DNA of 64,000 bases from JAIBJN01 sp963802795 (GTDB lineage Bacteria; Actinomycetota; Thermoleophilia; Gaiellales; Gaiellaceae). The translations under genes were made by a program, and so were the position numbers. The notes under the pieces were generated by a model that worked only from the letters and a program-made list of their open reading frames with translations, was not told where the DNA came from and made no database searches. The stretch spans positions 62,001 through 126,000 of the forward strand of contig CAWDJV010000004.1 in NCBI GenBank assembly GCA_963802795.1, read 5' to 3'. Numbering within the stretch: the stretch's first letter is position 1; the number at the start of each line of letters is the position of its first letter. Below are positions 24,036 through 32,109 of this stretch, piece after piece.

Positions 24036-25844
24036 ATGAGCGCATTGGCAGGCTCCGGCCGCGTGGCCAAGTTGGTCCTCGCGGTCGTCGCGCTGGCCGC
24101 TACGGCCGGCCCCGCCGGGGCGCAGGTCACAGGCCCCGTGTTCATCGACGGCCAGGCTCAACCCGTCTTCTCGACCGTCCCGGCTACATGGGTGCGCGAG
24201 GAGCTCTGGGTGGAGTCCTCGATCGACAGCGACTTCGACGGCAAGCTCGACCGCATCCACATCGACGTCGCCCGCGTGCAGGAGACCGAGACCATCGGGC
24301 TCAAGGTCCCGGTGGTGATGGAGGTCAGTCCGTACTACGGCGGCTCCGTCGACGTCGTCAACTGGAACGTCGACCACGAGATCGGCCAGCCGCCGACCTT
24401 CCGGCCGACGGCGACGCCGACGTTCTTCGACACGAGCCCGATCATCTCCAACTCGCACACGGCAAACTGGGTGCCGCGCGGCTTCGCGGTCGTCCACGCG
24501 GAGGGAACCGGAACGGGGCTCTCCGAGGGCTGCCCGACTACGGGCGACCCGTTCGAGACGCTCGGCCCCAAGGCCGTGATCGACTGGCTGAACGGCCGCG
24601 CGAAGGCCTACACGGCGTCGACCGGCGGGACCGAGGTCGTCGCCGACTGGACGACCGGCAAGGTCGGGATGATCGGCACGTCCTACAACGGGACGCTCCC
24701 GATCGGTGTCGCCACCACCGGCGTCGAGGGGCTCGAGGCGATCGTCCCGATCTCGGCTATCTCGAGCTGGTACGACTACTACCGGGCCAACGGCATGGTG
24801 CGCGCCCCGGGCGGCTTCCAGGGCGAGGACGCCGACGTGCTGGCCGAGTACACGTACACGCGCCCGGACCAGCAGATCTGCCGGCCGGTCATCGCCGACA
24901 TCGCCGCGAAGCAGGACCGGGTCACGGGCGACTACACGCCGTTCTGGAACGCTCGGAACTACATGAACGACATCGACAACGTGCACGCCGCGTCCCTGGT
25001 CGCGCACGGCAACAACGACTGGAACGTGATGACGAAGCACGCCGCCGCCTACTACGAGGCGCTGAAGGAGCGCGGCGTGCCGCACATGCTCTACTGGCAC
25101 CAGGGCGGCCACGGCGGCTCGCCGCCGCTCATCAGGACGAACCGCTGGTTCAGCCGCTACCTCTGGGACCACCAGAACAACGTCGAGAACGACCCGAGGG
25201 CCTGGGTCGTCCGCGAGGGGCAGAGCTCGCAGAACCCGACGCCGTATCCGGAGTGGCCCGATCCGGCCGCGGCCAGGGTCACGCTGAGCTTCGAGGGCAA
25301 CGGCCTCGAGACCGGCCAGCTCACGATGAAGGAGGGCAAGCGCGCCTTCCAGACGATCGTCGACAACGCGACGATCAGCGCTACGACGCTCATGAACGCG
25401 GCCTCGTCGCCGAACCGGCTCGTCTTCAAGACCCCGCCGCTCCTGCGACCGATCCGGATCAGTGGCACGCCGACGATTCAGCTCACGTTGGCGTTCTCGA
25501 AGCCGAAGGCGAACGTCACGGCCCACCTGATCAGCTATCCGGAGAGCACCGGCACCGCGACGGTCATCAGCCGTGGCTGGATCGACCCGGAGAACCGCTC
25601 GTCTCCCGCCGTCACCGAGGCGGTGACGCCGGGGAAGGCGTACAAGCTGACGTTCGACTTCCAGCCGAAGGACTCTGTCCTCGCTCCGGGCAGGCGGCTC
25701 GGGATCATGATCCTCTCGAGCGACTTCGACTACACGATCCGGCCGGCGCCGGGAACCGAGCTGACGATGGATCTCAAGGAGAGCAAGGTGCGGCTGCCGA
25801 TCGTCGGCGGCCCCTCGACGTTCACGAACGCGTTCGACTGGTAA
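24036..25844 (+). CDS. Secreted Xaa-Pro dipeptidyl-peptidase/CocE-like (S15) hydrolase
   Basis: 602 residues from ATG 24036 (ribosome site AGGGGGAAGC). Signal peptide ending near GPAGAQ. Alpha/beta-hydrolase of the S15/CocE family: VVMEVSPYYGGSVD, FAVVHAEGTGTGLSEGC, nucleophile Ser in GKVGMIGTSYNGTLPIG, catalytic His likely in YWHQGGHGGSP, Asp probably in HGNNDWNVMTK. A C-terminal jelly-roll domain (about 430-600) ends in VRLPIVGGPSTFTNAFDW. Members release Xaa-Pro dipeptides or cleave esters/amides outside the cell. Intact, unlike its upstream neighbours. Confidence 0.88.
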   Translation: MSALAGSGRVAKLVLAVVALAATAGPAGAQVTGPVFIDGQAQPVFSTVPATWVREELWVESSIDSDFDGKLDRIHIDVARVQETETIGLKVPVVMEVSPYYGGSVDVVNWNVDHEIGQPPTFRPTATPTFFDTSPIISNSHTANWVPRGFAVVHAEGTGTGLSEGCPTTGDPFETLGPKAVIDWLNGRAKAYTASTGGTEVVADWTTGKVGMIGTSYNGTLPIGVATTGVEGLEAIVPISAISSWYDYYRANGMVRAPGGFQGEDADVLAEYTYTRPDQQICRPVIADIAAKQDRVTGDYTPFWNARNYMNDIDNVHAASLVAHGNNDWNVMTKHAAAYYEALKERGVPHMLYWHQGGHGGSPPLIRTNRWFSRYLWDHQNNVENDPRAWVVREGQSSQNPTPYPEWPDPAAARVTLSFEGNGLETGQLTMKEGKRAFQTIVDNATISATTLMNAASSPNRLVFKTPPLLRPIRISGTPTIQLTLAFSKPKANVTAHLISYPESTGTATVISRGWIDPENRSSPAVTEAVTPGKAYKLTFDFQPKDSVLAPGRRLGIMILSSDFDYTIRPAPGTELTMDLKESKVRLPIVGGPSTFTNAFDW

Positions 25845-25854
25845 CTCGCACGAA

Positions 25855-25883
25855 GGAGGGGCGCCCGGCTCGGGCGCCCCTCC
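25855..25883. terminator. Strong terminator hairpin
   Basis: GGAGGGGCGCCCG (25855-25867), loop GCT, CGGGCGCCCCTCC (25871-25883). Between the S15 peptidase stop and the convergent deacetylase gene. Confidence 0.75.
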
Positions 25884-25973
25884 ACCCTGCTCGGTGCCCT
25901 GGCGGCTACGGCCGCGGGAAGACGACCGGGGTGCGACGAGCGGCGTGAGACCAAGCTTCCCGGGATTCTTGGG

Positions 25974-26789
25974 CTAGTCGGTCAGGCCCCGCGCGACGTC
26001 GCCCATGCGCTCGAAGCGGGCGCCGGCCTCGAGGCAGTGCTCCACGAAGCTCTCCAGCATCGCCACCCGGTGGCCGCGGCCGATCACTTGCGGGTGCATC
26101 GTCACCGTCAGGATCCCGCCGTCGACGTTTGCGTCCATCCAGTCGAATTCGGCCTCCCAGATCTCCAGCACGTCGCTCGGGGTCGCGCCACCCTTGCGGT
26201 ACGGGTCGAAGTTGAACTGGAAGTGCACCCAGTCGTCGAGCTCGAAGCAGAGCGGGAGCTCCCAGATCGTGGACTCGCGCCCGCGCTCGAGCGGGACGCC
26301 GCGCGCCACCTTGTCGCCGATGCGCGGGTGGAACGGCCGGTAGTCGTCCGTCATCAGGCTCGAGTCGTAGAGGAAGCCCAGCTCCTCGACGAGCGCGAGG
26401 GTGGACTCCGACAGGTCGGCCGACGGCGCGCGGAACCCGAGCGGCGTGACGCCGATCCCCTCCAGCACCGACCACGCGCGCTCCATGTCGGCCCGCTCCT
26501 CCTCCGGCGACTGGAGGCTCGGGTCGACGTGGGCGTAGGAGTGATGAGCGACCTCGTGCCCGGCCTCGAGGATCGACGACGTCTCCTGGGGAAAGGACTC
26601 GACCGTGTGCCCGGGGACGAAGAACGTCGCCGGGAGCTTGCGGTCCTCGAGGAAGGCCAGGACGCGCGGGACGCCGACACGTGCTCCGTACTCTCCCCGG
26701 GCGAGCATCGCCGGCGTGACGCGGTCGTAGGCCAGCCAGACCGACAGGGCGTCGAAGTCGAAGCTGAGGCAGACGGTGCTCCGGGGCAT
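25974..26789 (-). CDS. Polysaccharide deacetylase family protein (NodB homology)
   Basis: 271 residues, cytoplasmic (no signal). NodB motifs: SFDFDALSVW (metal Asp pair D-x-D region), GHEVAHHSYAHVDPSL (the H-S/T-x-x-x-H-like metal site), GFRAPSADLSESTLALV (R-x-P-x), LYDSSLMTDD and the late ILTVTMHPQVIGRGHRVAM (catalytic His). This later His-Pro form matches allantoinase/PuuE-like amidohydrolases of the same superfamily, so the substrate may be a small amide rather than a polysaccharide. Monocistronic. Confidence 0.88.
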   Translation of the reverse strand: MPRSTVCLSFDFDALSVWLAYDRVTPAMLARGEYGARVGVPRVLAFLEDRKLPATFFVPGHTVESFPQETSSILEAGHEVAHHSYAHVDPSLQSPEEERADMERAWSVLEGIGVTPLGFRAPSADLSESTLALVEELGFLYDSSLMTDDYRPFHPRIGDKVARGVPLERGRESTIWELPLCFELDDWVHFQFNFDPYRKGGATPSDVLEIWEAEFDWMDANVDGGILTVTMHPQVIGRGHRVAMLESFVEHCLEAGARFERMGDVARGLTD

Positions 26790-26873
26790 GCCGGGCCGGA
26801 TGCTACTGCCTGACCCAGCCTCCCTTCGGTTTCGAGGCCGCCCGCTCGTGCAAGAAACTGGAAGGTGCGAACG

Positions 26874-26945
26874 ATGTTCACCCTCTACCTGGTCGCGACG
26901 ACTGTCGGCCTGGTCGCGTACCTCGTGATCGGCCTCACGTCCTGA
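26874..26945 (+). CDS. Small membrane peptide (23 aa) coupled to the next gene
   Basis: The ATG at 26874 has ribosome site GGAAGG and encodes 23 residues, MFTLYLVATTVGLVAYLVIG plus LTS, a single membrane span with nothing else. Its TGA (26943-26945) overlaps the next ATG (26945) in a TGATG junction, the hallmark of translational coupling. It resembles KdpF in size and character only, and no kdpABC is present here. Confidence 0.55.
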   Translation: MFTLYLVATTVGLVAYLVIGLTS

Positions 26946-27619
26946 TGCGCGCCTGGCTGCGGGACAACTCGCTGTCCGTCTTCTTCTTCGCGATCTTCGT
27001 CGTGGCCGTCGCCGGGCAGTCGCTCGCCGGCCAGCGCGCGTTCAACGCCGAGCAGTCGTCGCACGGGGAGCCGGGCGTCACCTACCTGCAGTACCTGACC
27101 TCTCCCGACTTCGGCGAGGCGCTGATGGAGAACTGGCAGTCGGAGTACCTCCAGTTCACCCTCTTCATCCTCGCCACGATCTGGCTCGTCCAGCGGGGCT
27201 CGAACGAGTCGAAGCCGCCGCAGGACATCGGCACCGAGAGCGACCAGCGGCAGCTCGTCGGCGGACACGCGCAGGCCGACTCGCCGCTCTGGGCGAAGGT
27301 GGGGGGCTGGCGGACGCACCTGTACTCGAACTCGCTCCTGATCGTGATGATCGCGATCTTCTTCGCCTCGTGGCTCGGGCAGTCCCTGAACGGCTGGCGC
27401 GCTTACAACGACGAGCTGACCGAGCACGGAGAGGCCGCGATCGGCTGGACGTCCTACCTCGCGGGCGCCGAGTTCTGGGAGATGACCCTCCAGAACTGGC
27501 AGTCGGAGTTCCTGGCCGTCGGAACGATGGCCGTCTACACGATCTACCTGCGCCAGCGCGGCTCGCCGGAGTCGAAGCCGGTCGGCGCGCCGCACGACCA
27601 AACCGGCACGTCCGGCTAG
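26945..27619 (+). CDS. DUF6766-like membrane protein with internal duplication (224 aa)
   Basis: Two similar halves. Half one: LRDNSLSVFFFAIFVVAVAG, QSLAGQRAFNAEQSSHGEPG, ENWQSEYLQFTLFILATIWL, VQRGSNESKPP. Half two: LYSNSLLIVMIAIFFASWLG, QSLNGWRAYNDELTEHGEAA, QNWQSEFLAVGTMAVYTIYL, RQRGSPESKP. Each half has two spans enclosing a conserved extracytoplasmic loop with GQSL, H-G-E and N-W-Q-S-E. I associate this arrangement with DUF6766 proteins, of unknown function. Translationally coupled to the 23-aa peptide. Confidence 0.75.
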   Translation: MRAWLRDNSLSVFFFAIFVVAVAGQSLAGQRAFNAEQSSHGEPGVTYLQYLTSPDFGEALMENWQSEYLQFTLFILATIWLVQRGSNESKPPQDIGTESDQRQLVGGHAQADSPLWAKVGGWRTHLYSNSLLIVMIAIFFASWLGQSLNGWRAYNDELTEHGEAAIGWTSYLAGAEFWEMTLQNWQSEFLAVGTMAVYTIYLRQRGSPESKPVGAPHDQTGTSG

Positions 27620-27966
27620 CTCCAGCCGAGCTCGGCGAGGCGGTCCTCGTCGATACCGAAGTGGTGCGCGATCTCGTGGACGACCGTGATCCCGATCTCC
27701 TCCTCGAGGACGTCGGGGTCGTCGCCGAATTCCTCCTCCAGGGGGATCCGGTAGATGGCGATCTTGTCCGGAAGGACGCCCGCGTAGCTCTCGACGCCGC
27801 GCTCGGTGAGCGGGATGCCGAGGTAGAGGCCGAAGAGGTCGGGGTCCTCGGGGTTCTCGTCCTCGACGACGATCTCGACGTTCGACATCGCCGCCTGCAG
27901 CTTCGCGGGGAGCGACTCGACGGCTGCGCGGACGTGGTCCTCGAAGGTCACCGGCTCAGTATCCAT
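27616..27966 (-). CDS. Minimal metallopeptidase (zincin) family protein
   Basis: 116 residues. The only strong motif is H97-E98-I-A-H101 followed by HFGIDEDRL, with VEIVVEDENPEDPDLFGLYL and DKIAIYRIPLEEEF before it; this is the small single-domain zincin family (PF06262-type), whose physiological substrates are unknown. The ATG at 27966 lies inside the end of the rhomboid gene (11-bp overlap), so the two are translationally linked. Confidence 0.88.
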   Translation of the reverse strand: MDTEPVTFEDHVRAAVESLPAKLQAAMSNVEIVVEDENPEDPDLFGLYLGIPLTERGVESYAGVLPDKIAIYRIPLEEEFGDDPDVLEEEIGITVVHEIAHHFGIDEDRLAELGWS

Positions 27967-28654
27967 GCCGAGGAGCGGGGCGGCCGGTCGAGAAGGGCTT
28001 GATCATCAGTAACCCGAAGGCGATGCCGCCGAGGTGCGCGAAGTACGCGACGCCGCCGTTTTCCTCCGGGCTCACGAACGAGAGCCCGCCGACGAGCGCC
28101 TGCATCACGAAGTAGATCCCGAGAAAGACGAAGGCAGGGATCGGGAAGACGAAGATAGGAAGGATGAGCGTCAGGACCCGTCCGTGCGGGAAGAGCACGA
28201 AGTAGGCGCCGAGCACCGCCGCGATCGCCCCGCTGGCGCCGACGTTCGGAAGCGTCGCGTCCTGCGCCGTTCCCCAGCCGAGCGTGACGAACGCCTGCGT
28301 CGCCATCGCGGCTATGCCTCCGAGAACGTAGAAGACGAGGAAGCGGGCCCGGCCGAGGGTGTCCTCCACGTTGTTTCCGAAGACCCAGAGGAACAGCATG
28401 TTGCCCCCGAGGTGCAGCCAGCCGGCGTGCAGGAACATCGACGTGAAGGCGGTCAGGATCCAGCCCTGGCCGATGGGCGGACAGCTCTCGTCCACCTCGC
28501 ACGGGTGGAAGGCGAGCTCCTGGAGCGAGGCGAGGAAGCCGCGGCCCTGCCCCCCGTCCTGGTAGAGGACGAAGACGACCACGTTTGCCGCGATGAGCCC
28601 GACCGTGACGGCGGGGAACCGCCGCGTGGGCACGTTGTCCCGAAGCGGGATCAT
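27956..28654 (-). CDS. Rhomboid family intramembrane serine protease
   Basis: 232 residues with six or so spans. Rhomboid signatures: FTSMFLHAGWLHLGGNMLFL (H and N of the oxyanion site), nucleophile Ser in NVGASGAIAAVLGAYF, and catalytic His in VAYFAHLGGIAFGLL. It cleaves membrane-anchored substrates within the bilayer. Followed by an overlapping zincin gene and 6 bases downstream of argF on the same strand. Confidence 0.93.
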   Translation of the reverse strand: MIPLRDNVPTRRFPAVTVGLIAANVVVFVLYQDGGQGRGFLASLQELAFHPCEVDESCPPIGQGWILTAFTSMFLHAGWLHLGGNMLFLWVFGNNVEDTLGRARFLVFYVLGGIAAMATQAFVTLGWGTAQDATLPNVGASGAIAAVLGAYFVLFPHGRVLTLILPIFVFPIPAFVFLGIYFVMQALVGGLSFVSPEENGGVAYFAHLGGIAFGLLMIKPFSTGRPAPRHGY

Positions 28655-28660
28655 CGAGTG

Positions 28661-29599
28661 CTAGGGGATGACGAGCGCCATGAGCGCCTTCTGGGCGTGG
28701 AGGCGGTTCTCCGCTTGATCCCAGGCGGCCGAGCGGGGCCCGTAGAGCACGTCCTCCGTGATCTCCTCGCCGTAGTGCGCGGGGAGGCAGTGGAGGACGA
28801 TCGCGCGCGCGCTCGCGAGCGAGACGATCCCCTCGTCGAGGCCGTAGCCGGCGAGGTCGGCCAGGCGCCGCTTGCGCTCCTCGTCCTGGCCCATGCTCGT
28901 CCACACGTCCGTGTAGAGGACGTCCGCGCCGGTGGCGGCCGCGCGCGCGTCGGCGGTGAGCTCGACTGCCGTTCCCGCCGCCTCCGCAGCCGAGCGGGCC
29001 CAGCCGACGACCTGCTCGGACGGCTCGTAGCCGGGCGGCGTGGCGGCGACGAAGTCCATCCCGAGCTTCGCGCAGGCGACCATCAGCGAGTGGCAGACGT
29101 TGTTCCCGTCGCCGAGGTAGGCGACGCGGACCCCTTCGAAGCCCTCGAGCCGCTCGCGGATCGTCATCACGTCGGCCAGCGCCTGGCACGGGTGGAACTC
29201 GTCGGTGAGCCCGTTGATGACGGGCACGTCGGCGTGCTCCGCCAGCTCGTCGACGTCCGCCTGGCTGTACGTGCGGATCATGATCCCGTCGAGGTAGCGC
29301 GAGAGGACGGTCGCGGTGTCCTTGATCGTCTCTCCGCGCCCGAGCTGGAGGTCGCCCGCGGCGAGATAGAGCCCCGTGCCGCCGAGCTGGGCGATTCCGA
29401 CCTCGAAGCTCACACGGGTCCGCGTGGAGGGCTTCTGGAAGATCATCCCGAGGCTGCGGCCCTCGAGCAGGCGATGGGGGATGCGCTCCCGCTGGCGGGC
29501 CTTGAGGCGGTCGGCGAGGTCGAGCACGGTGAGGAGCTCGTCGGGCTGCCAGTCGTTCACCCGCAGGAAATCGCGGCCCTTGAGCTGGGGGGAAATCAC
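28661..29599 (-). CDS. argF: Ornithine carbamoyltransferase
   Basis: 312 residues. Carbamoyl-phosphate site K-P-S-T-R-T-R (FQKPSTRTRVSFEVG), GIMIRTYSQADVDELA, HPCQALADVMTI, ornithine site DVWTSMGQDEE and HCLPAHYGEEI with the catalytic Cys. Converts ornithine and carbamoyl phosphate to citrulline. Downstream of arcC on the same strand, so it could work in the catabolic direction (citrulline to carbamoyl phosphate to ATP) as well as in arginine synthesis; no arginine deiminase is in the window. Confidence 0.95.
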   Translation of the reverse strand: MISPQLKGRDFLRVNDWQPDELLTVLDLADRLKARQRERIPHRLLEGRSLGMIFQKPSTRTRVSFEVGIAQLGGTGLYLAAGDLQLGRGETIKDTATVLSRYLDGIMIRTYSQADVDELAEHADVPVINGLTDEFHPCQALADVMTIRERLEGFEGVRVAYLGDGNNVCHSLMVACAKLGMDFVAATPPGYEPSEQVVGWARSAAEAAGTAVELTADARAAATGADVLYTDVWTSMGQDEERKRRLADLAGYGLDEGIVSLASARAIVLHCLPAHYGEEITEDVLYGPRSAAWDQAENRLHAQKALMALVIP

Positions 29600-29614
29600 G
29601 GCCGCATCCTAGAT

Positions 29615-29683
29615 ATGGCACTCGTACGTTGGGAACCGTTTCGTGAGCTCGCCGCGCTTCAGAAAGACCGCAGCACGACCTAG
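29615..29683 (+). pseudogene. Truncated Hsp20 (small heat-shock protein) N-terminal relic
   Basis: An ATG at 29615 opens a 22-codon frame starting MALVRWEPFRELAALQKDRS, then stop. MALVRWEPFREL is the highly characteristic N-terminus of many bacterial Hsp20 proteins, which should continue for about 120 more residues into the alpha-crystallin domain. Here it ends against the 3' end of arcC on the opposite strand. This looks like a deletion remnant in the argF-arcC gap. Confidence 0.5.
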
Positions 29684-30594
29684 CCGAGAGAAGCCGGGAC
29701 CACCCGTGTCCCGGCTTCGCCGTTCCCGACGGCGTCCGCGCTCGTGATCAGGGCCTCTCCGCCCGTCTGCGCGACGAAGCTGAACGCGGCCTCCACCTTC
29801 GGTCGCATGCTTCCCGGGGGGAGCTCCTCGAGGAGGCCCGCGTCGCGCTTCGGGTCGAGCTGGGGAAGCGGCGCGCCGGCGTCGTCGCCGTTGCCGAAGT
29901 CGCGGTAGACGCCGGCGACCTGGGTGAGGATCACCAGGCGGCTCGCGCCGAGACCCACCGCGAGGAGGGCCGACGCGTGATCCTTGTCGATGACGGCGTC
30001 GATGCCGTCGAAGGCGCCGTCCCTGCGGACGACCGGAATCCCACCGCCGCCGACCGCGACCGCGAGCTGCCCGTCGTGGAGGAGCGTGCGGACGGCTTCG
30101 AGCTCGAGCACCTCGAGCGGCCTGGGGGAGGGGACGACCCGGCGCCAACCGCGGCCGGGATCCTCGCGGAGCGTCCAGCCGCGCTCCCGCTCGAGCTCGT
30201 GGGCGCGGTCGCTCGAGTAGTGCGGGCCGATCGGCTTCGTGGGGTTTTCGAAGGCGGGATCCTCCGGATCGACGACCACGTGCGTGGCCACGACCGCGAC
30301 TGGGCGTCCGGCGATCGGGAGGAGCTCGGCGACGACGAGCGTCCCGATCTCGGCCTGGGTCTGCGCGACCGCGACCCAGAGGGGCAGAGGCGGTGCCTCC
30401 GCGGCCGCGAGCTCCTGGCGCAGGAGCTCGTTTCCGACCTGGGGCCCGTTCCCGTGCGTGACGACGACCTCGCCCTCGAGGAGCGGCGCGATCGCGGCGA
30501 AGGTGGCGGCGAGGTTGGCCCGGTGCTCGGCCGCCGTCCCCCGCTCGCCGGGCCTGAGCAGCGCGTTCCCCCCGAGGGCGATGACCGTCAGCAC
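29680..30594 (-). CDS. arcC: Carbamate kinase
   Basis: 304 residues of the amino-acid kinase fold: VIALGGNALLRPGERGTAA, VVTHGNGPQVGNELLRQELA, AVGGGGIPVVRRDGAFDGID, AVIDKDHASALLAVGLGASR, LVILTQVAG, GSMRPKVEAAFSFV and GGEALITSAD. Transfers phosphate between carbamoyl phosphate and ADP. Between the cDPGS-like GTPase and argF on the same strand, but separated from the former by a 174-bp spacer holding a repeat element. The expected ATP/carbamate motifs are intact. Confidence 0.95.
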   Translation of the reverse strand: MLTVIALGGNALLRPGERGTAAEHRANLAATFAAIAPLLEGEVVVTHGNGPQVGNELLRQELAAAEAPPLPLWVAVAQTQAEIGTLVVAELLPIAGRPVAVVATHVVVDPEDPAFENPTKPIGPHYSSDRAHELERERGWTLREDPGRGWRRVVPSPRPLEVLELEAVRTLLHDGQLAVAVGGGGIPVVRRDGAFDGIDAVIDKDHASALLAVGLGASRLVILTQVAGVYRDFGNGDDAGAPLPQLDPKRDAGLLEELPPGSMRPKVEAAFSFVAQTGGEALITSADAVGNGEAGTRVVPASLG

Positions 30595-30602
30595 GCAGCT
30601 GC

Positions 30603-30768
30603 TAGTGCCCCTTCAGGCGATGCTGCCCAGCTCCTGGGTCGCGAGCACCAAGTCTGAGTCTGCACTCGTCCGCGGCCAAGGCTAGAAGCCTTGGTAAGGG
30701 CGAGGGTGGGCTCAGGCGCCGCGTGATCGCGGGACAGGAGCAGGCGTGTATTGCCTGATGGGGCACTA
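30603..30768. repeat. TAGTGCCCC palindromic repeat, long copy (166 bp)
   Basis: Ends TAGTGCCCCTTCAGG and CCTGATGGGGCACTA form a 15-bp inverted repeat with one mismatch. The left 27 bases and right 23 bases match the reverse complement of the 53-bp copy at 54560-54612 with few differences, so this is the same element with about 113 extra bases in its middle. It contains an internal hairpin at 30676-30694. It fills the spacer between the cDPGS-like gene and arcC. Confidence 0.65.
30676..30694. other. Hairpin inside the long repeat
   Basis: CCAAGGCT (30676-30683), loop AGA, AGCCTTGG (30687-30694): 8 perfect pairs. On the transcribed (minus) strand it would form in the mRNA just upstream of arcC; no T tract follows. 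Confidence 0.45.
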
Positions 30769-32109
30769 CTACGCGAGCGCGGCGGCCGACTCGATGATCC
30801 CGCGCCCTTCGAGGATCGAGGCCAGCGTCGGCTCGCCGAGCTCCTGGAGCCGGTAGGTGACTCGCAGGGCCGGCTTGTCCACGTCGATGACGCGGCGGAG
30901 GTCGATCGGCGTCCCGATCAGGACGAGGTCGGCGTCGGAGGCTGCAATGGTCTCGCGGAGCTCCTCCATCTGGCCCCTGCCGTATCCCATCGCCGGCAGG
31001 AGCTCGTGGACGTGCGGGTACGCCTCGAACGTCCGCCTGATCGAGCCGACGGCGAACGGACGGGGGTCGACGAGCTCCGCCGCGCCGTGCTGCTTCGCGG
31101 CGAGCACGGCCGCGCCGTAGCTCATCTCGCCGTGCGTGAGTGTCGGCCCGTCCTCGACCGCCAGCACGCGCTTGCCGCGGATCTCCTCGGTGCGCCCGTC
31201 CTCGACGTGGAACGGCGAGGCGGCGAGCACGACGTCGGCGCGCGGGTTCAGCCGGTGGATCGAGTTCAGCACGGCCTCCACGCCCTCCGGCGGCGCCGTG
31301 TCGGTCTTGTTGACCACGCAGACGTCGGCCATGCGCAGGTTCGTCTCGCCGGGGTGGTAGCGGAGCTCGTGGCCGGGTCGGTGCGGGTCGCAGACGACGA
31401 TGTGGAGGTCGGGGCGGATGAAGGGCGTGTCGTTGTTGCCGCCGTCCCAGACGATCACATCCGCCTCCTCCTCGGCGCGGGAGAGGATCGCCGCGTAGTC
31501 GATCCCCGCGAACACGAGGTTGCCCTCGGCGAGGTGGGGCTCGTACTCCTCGCGCTCCTCGATCGTGCAGTCGGCGGCGTCGAGATCCTCGTAGCGCTCG
31601 AAGCGCTGGACGGCCTGAGCGGCCAGGTCGCCGTACGGCATCGGGTGCCTGAGGACGGCGACCCGCTTGCCGGCCCCGTGCAGGAGCCCGGCGACGTAGC
31701 GGGTCGTCTGGCTCTTTCCGGAGCCCGTGCGGACCGCGCAGACCGCCACCACCGGCTTCTCCGAGGGGATCATGGTGGCACGCGGGCCGAGAAGCGTGTA
31801 GTCGGCTCCAGCCGCCATCACCGTCGAGCCGACGTGCATGACGTGCTCGTGGGTGACGTCCGAGTATGCGAAGACGACCTCGTCCACGTGCTCGCGGCGG
31901 ACGAGGTCGGCGAGGGCCTCCTCGGGCAGGATCTGAATCCCGTCCGGGTAGCGCTCGCCTGCGAGCGCCGCAGGGTAGACGCGGCCTTCGATGTCGGGGA
32001 TCTGCGTCGCGGTGAAGGCGACGACCTCGACGTCGGGAGCGCCGCGGAAGACGACGTTGAAGTTGTGGAAGTCGCGGCCGGCCGCACCGGCGATGACGAC
32101 GCGCCTCAT
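30769..32109 (-). CDS. Cyclic 2,3-diphosphoglycerate synthetase-like GTPase (COG2403)
   Basis: 446 residues from ATG 32109. N-terminal Rossmann-like region (RRVVIAGAAGRDFHNFNVVF), P-loop AVRTGSGKSQTTRYVAGLL, DVIVWDGGNNDTPF, ADVCVVNKTDTAPPEGVEAV (N-K-x-D GTPase motif) and a C-terminal domain with DADLVLIGTPIDLRRVI. Archaeal relatives make cyclic 2,3-diphosphoglycerate, but many bacterial ones sit beside carbamate kinase and transcarbamylase genes, as here, and their role is uncertain. ATGA overlap with the upstream peptidase stop; upstream of arcC and argF. Confidence 0.8.
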   Translation of the reverse strand: MRRVVIAGAAGRDFHNFNVVFRGAPDVEVVAFTATQIPDIEGRVYPAALAGERYPDGIQILPEEALADLVRREHVDEVVFAYSDVTHEHVMHVGSTVMAAGADYTLLGPRATMIPSEKPVVAVCAVRTGSGKSQTTRYVAGLLHGAGKRVAVLRHPMPYGDLAAQAVQRFERYEDLDAADCTIEEREEYEPHLAEGNLVFAGIDYAAILSRAEEEADVIVWDGGNNDTPFIRPDLHIVVCDPHRPGHELRYHPGETNLRMADVCVVNKTDTAPPEGVEAVLNSIHRLNPRADVVLAASPFHVEDGRTEEIRGKRVLAVEDGPTLTHGEMSYGAAVLAAKQHGAAELVDPRPFAVGSIRRTFEAYPHVHELLPAMGYGRGQMEELRETIAASDADLVLIGTPIDLRRVIDVDKPALRVTYRLQELGEPTLASILEGRGIIESAAALA

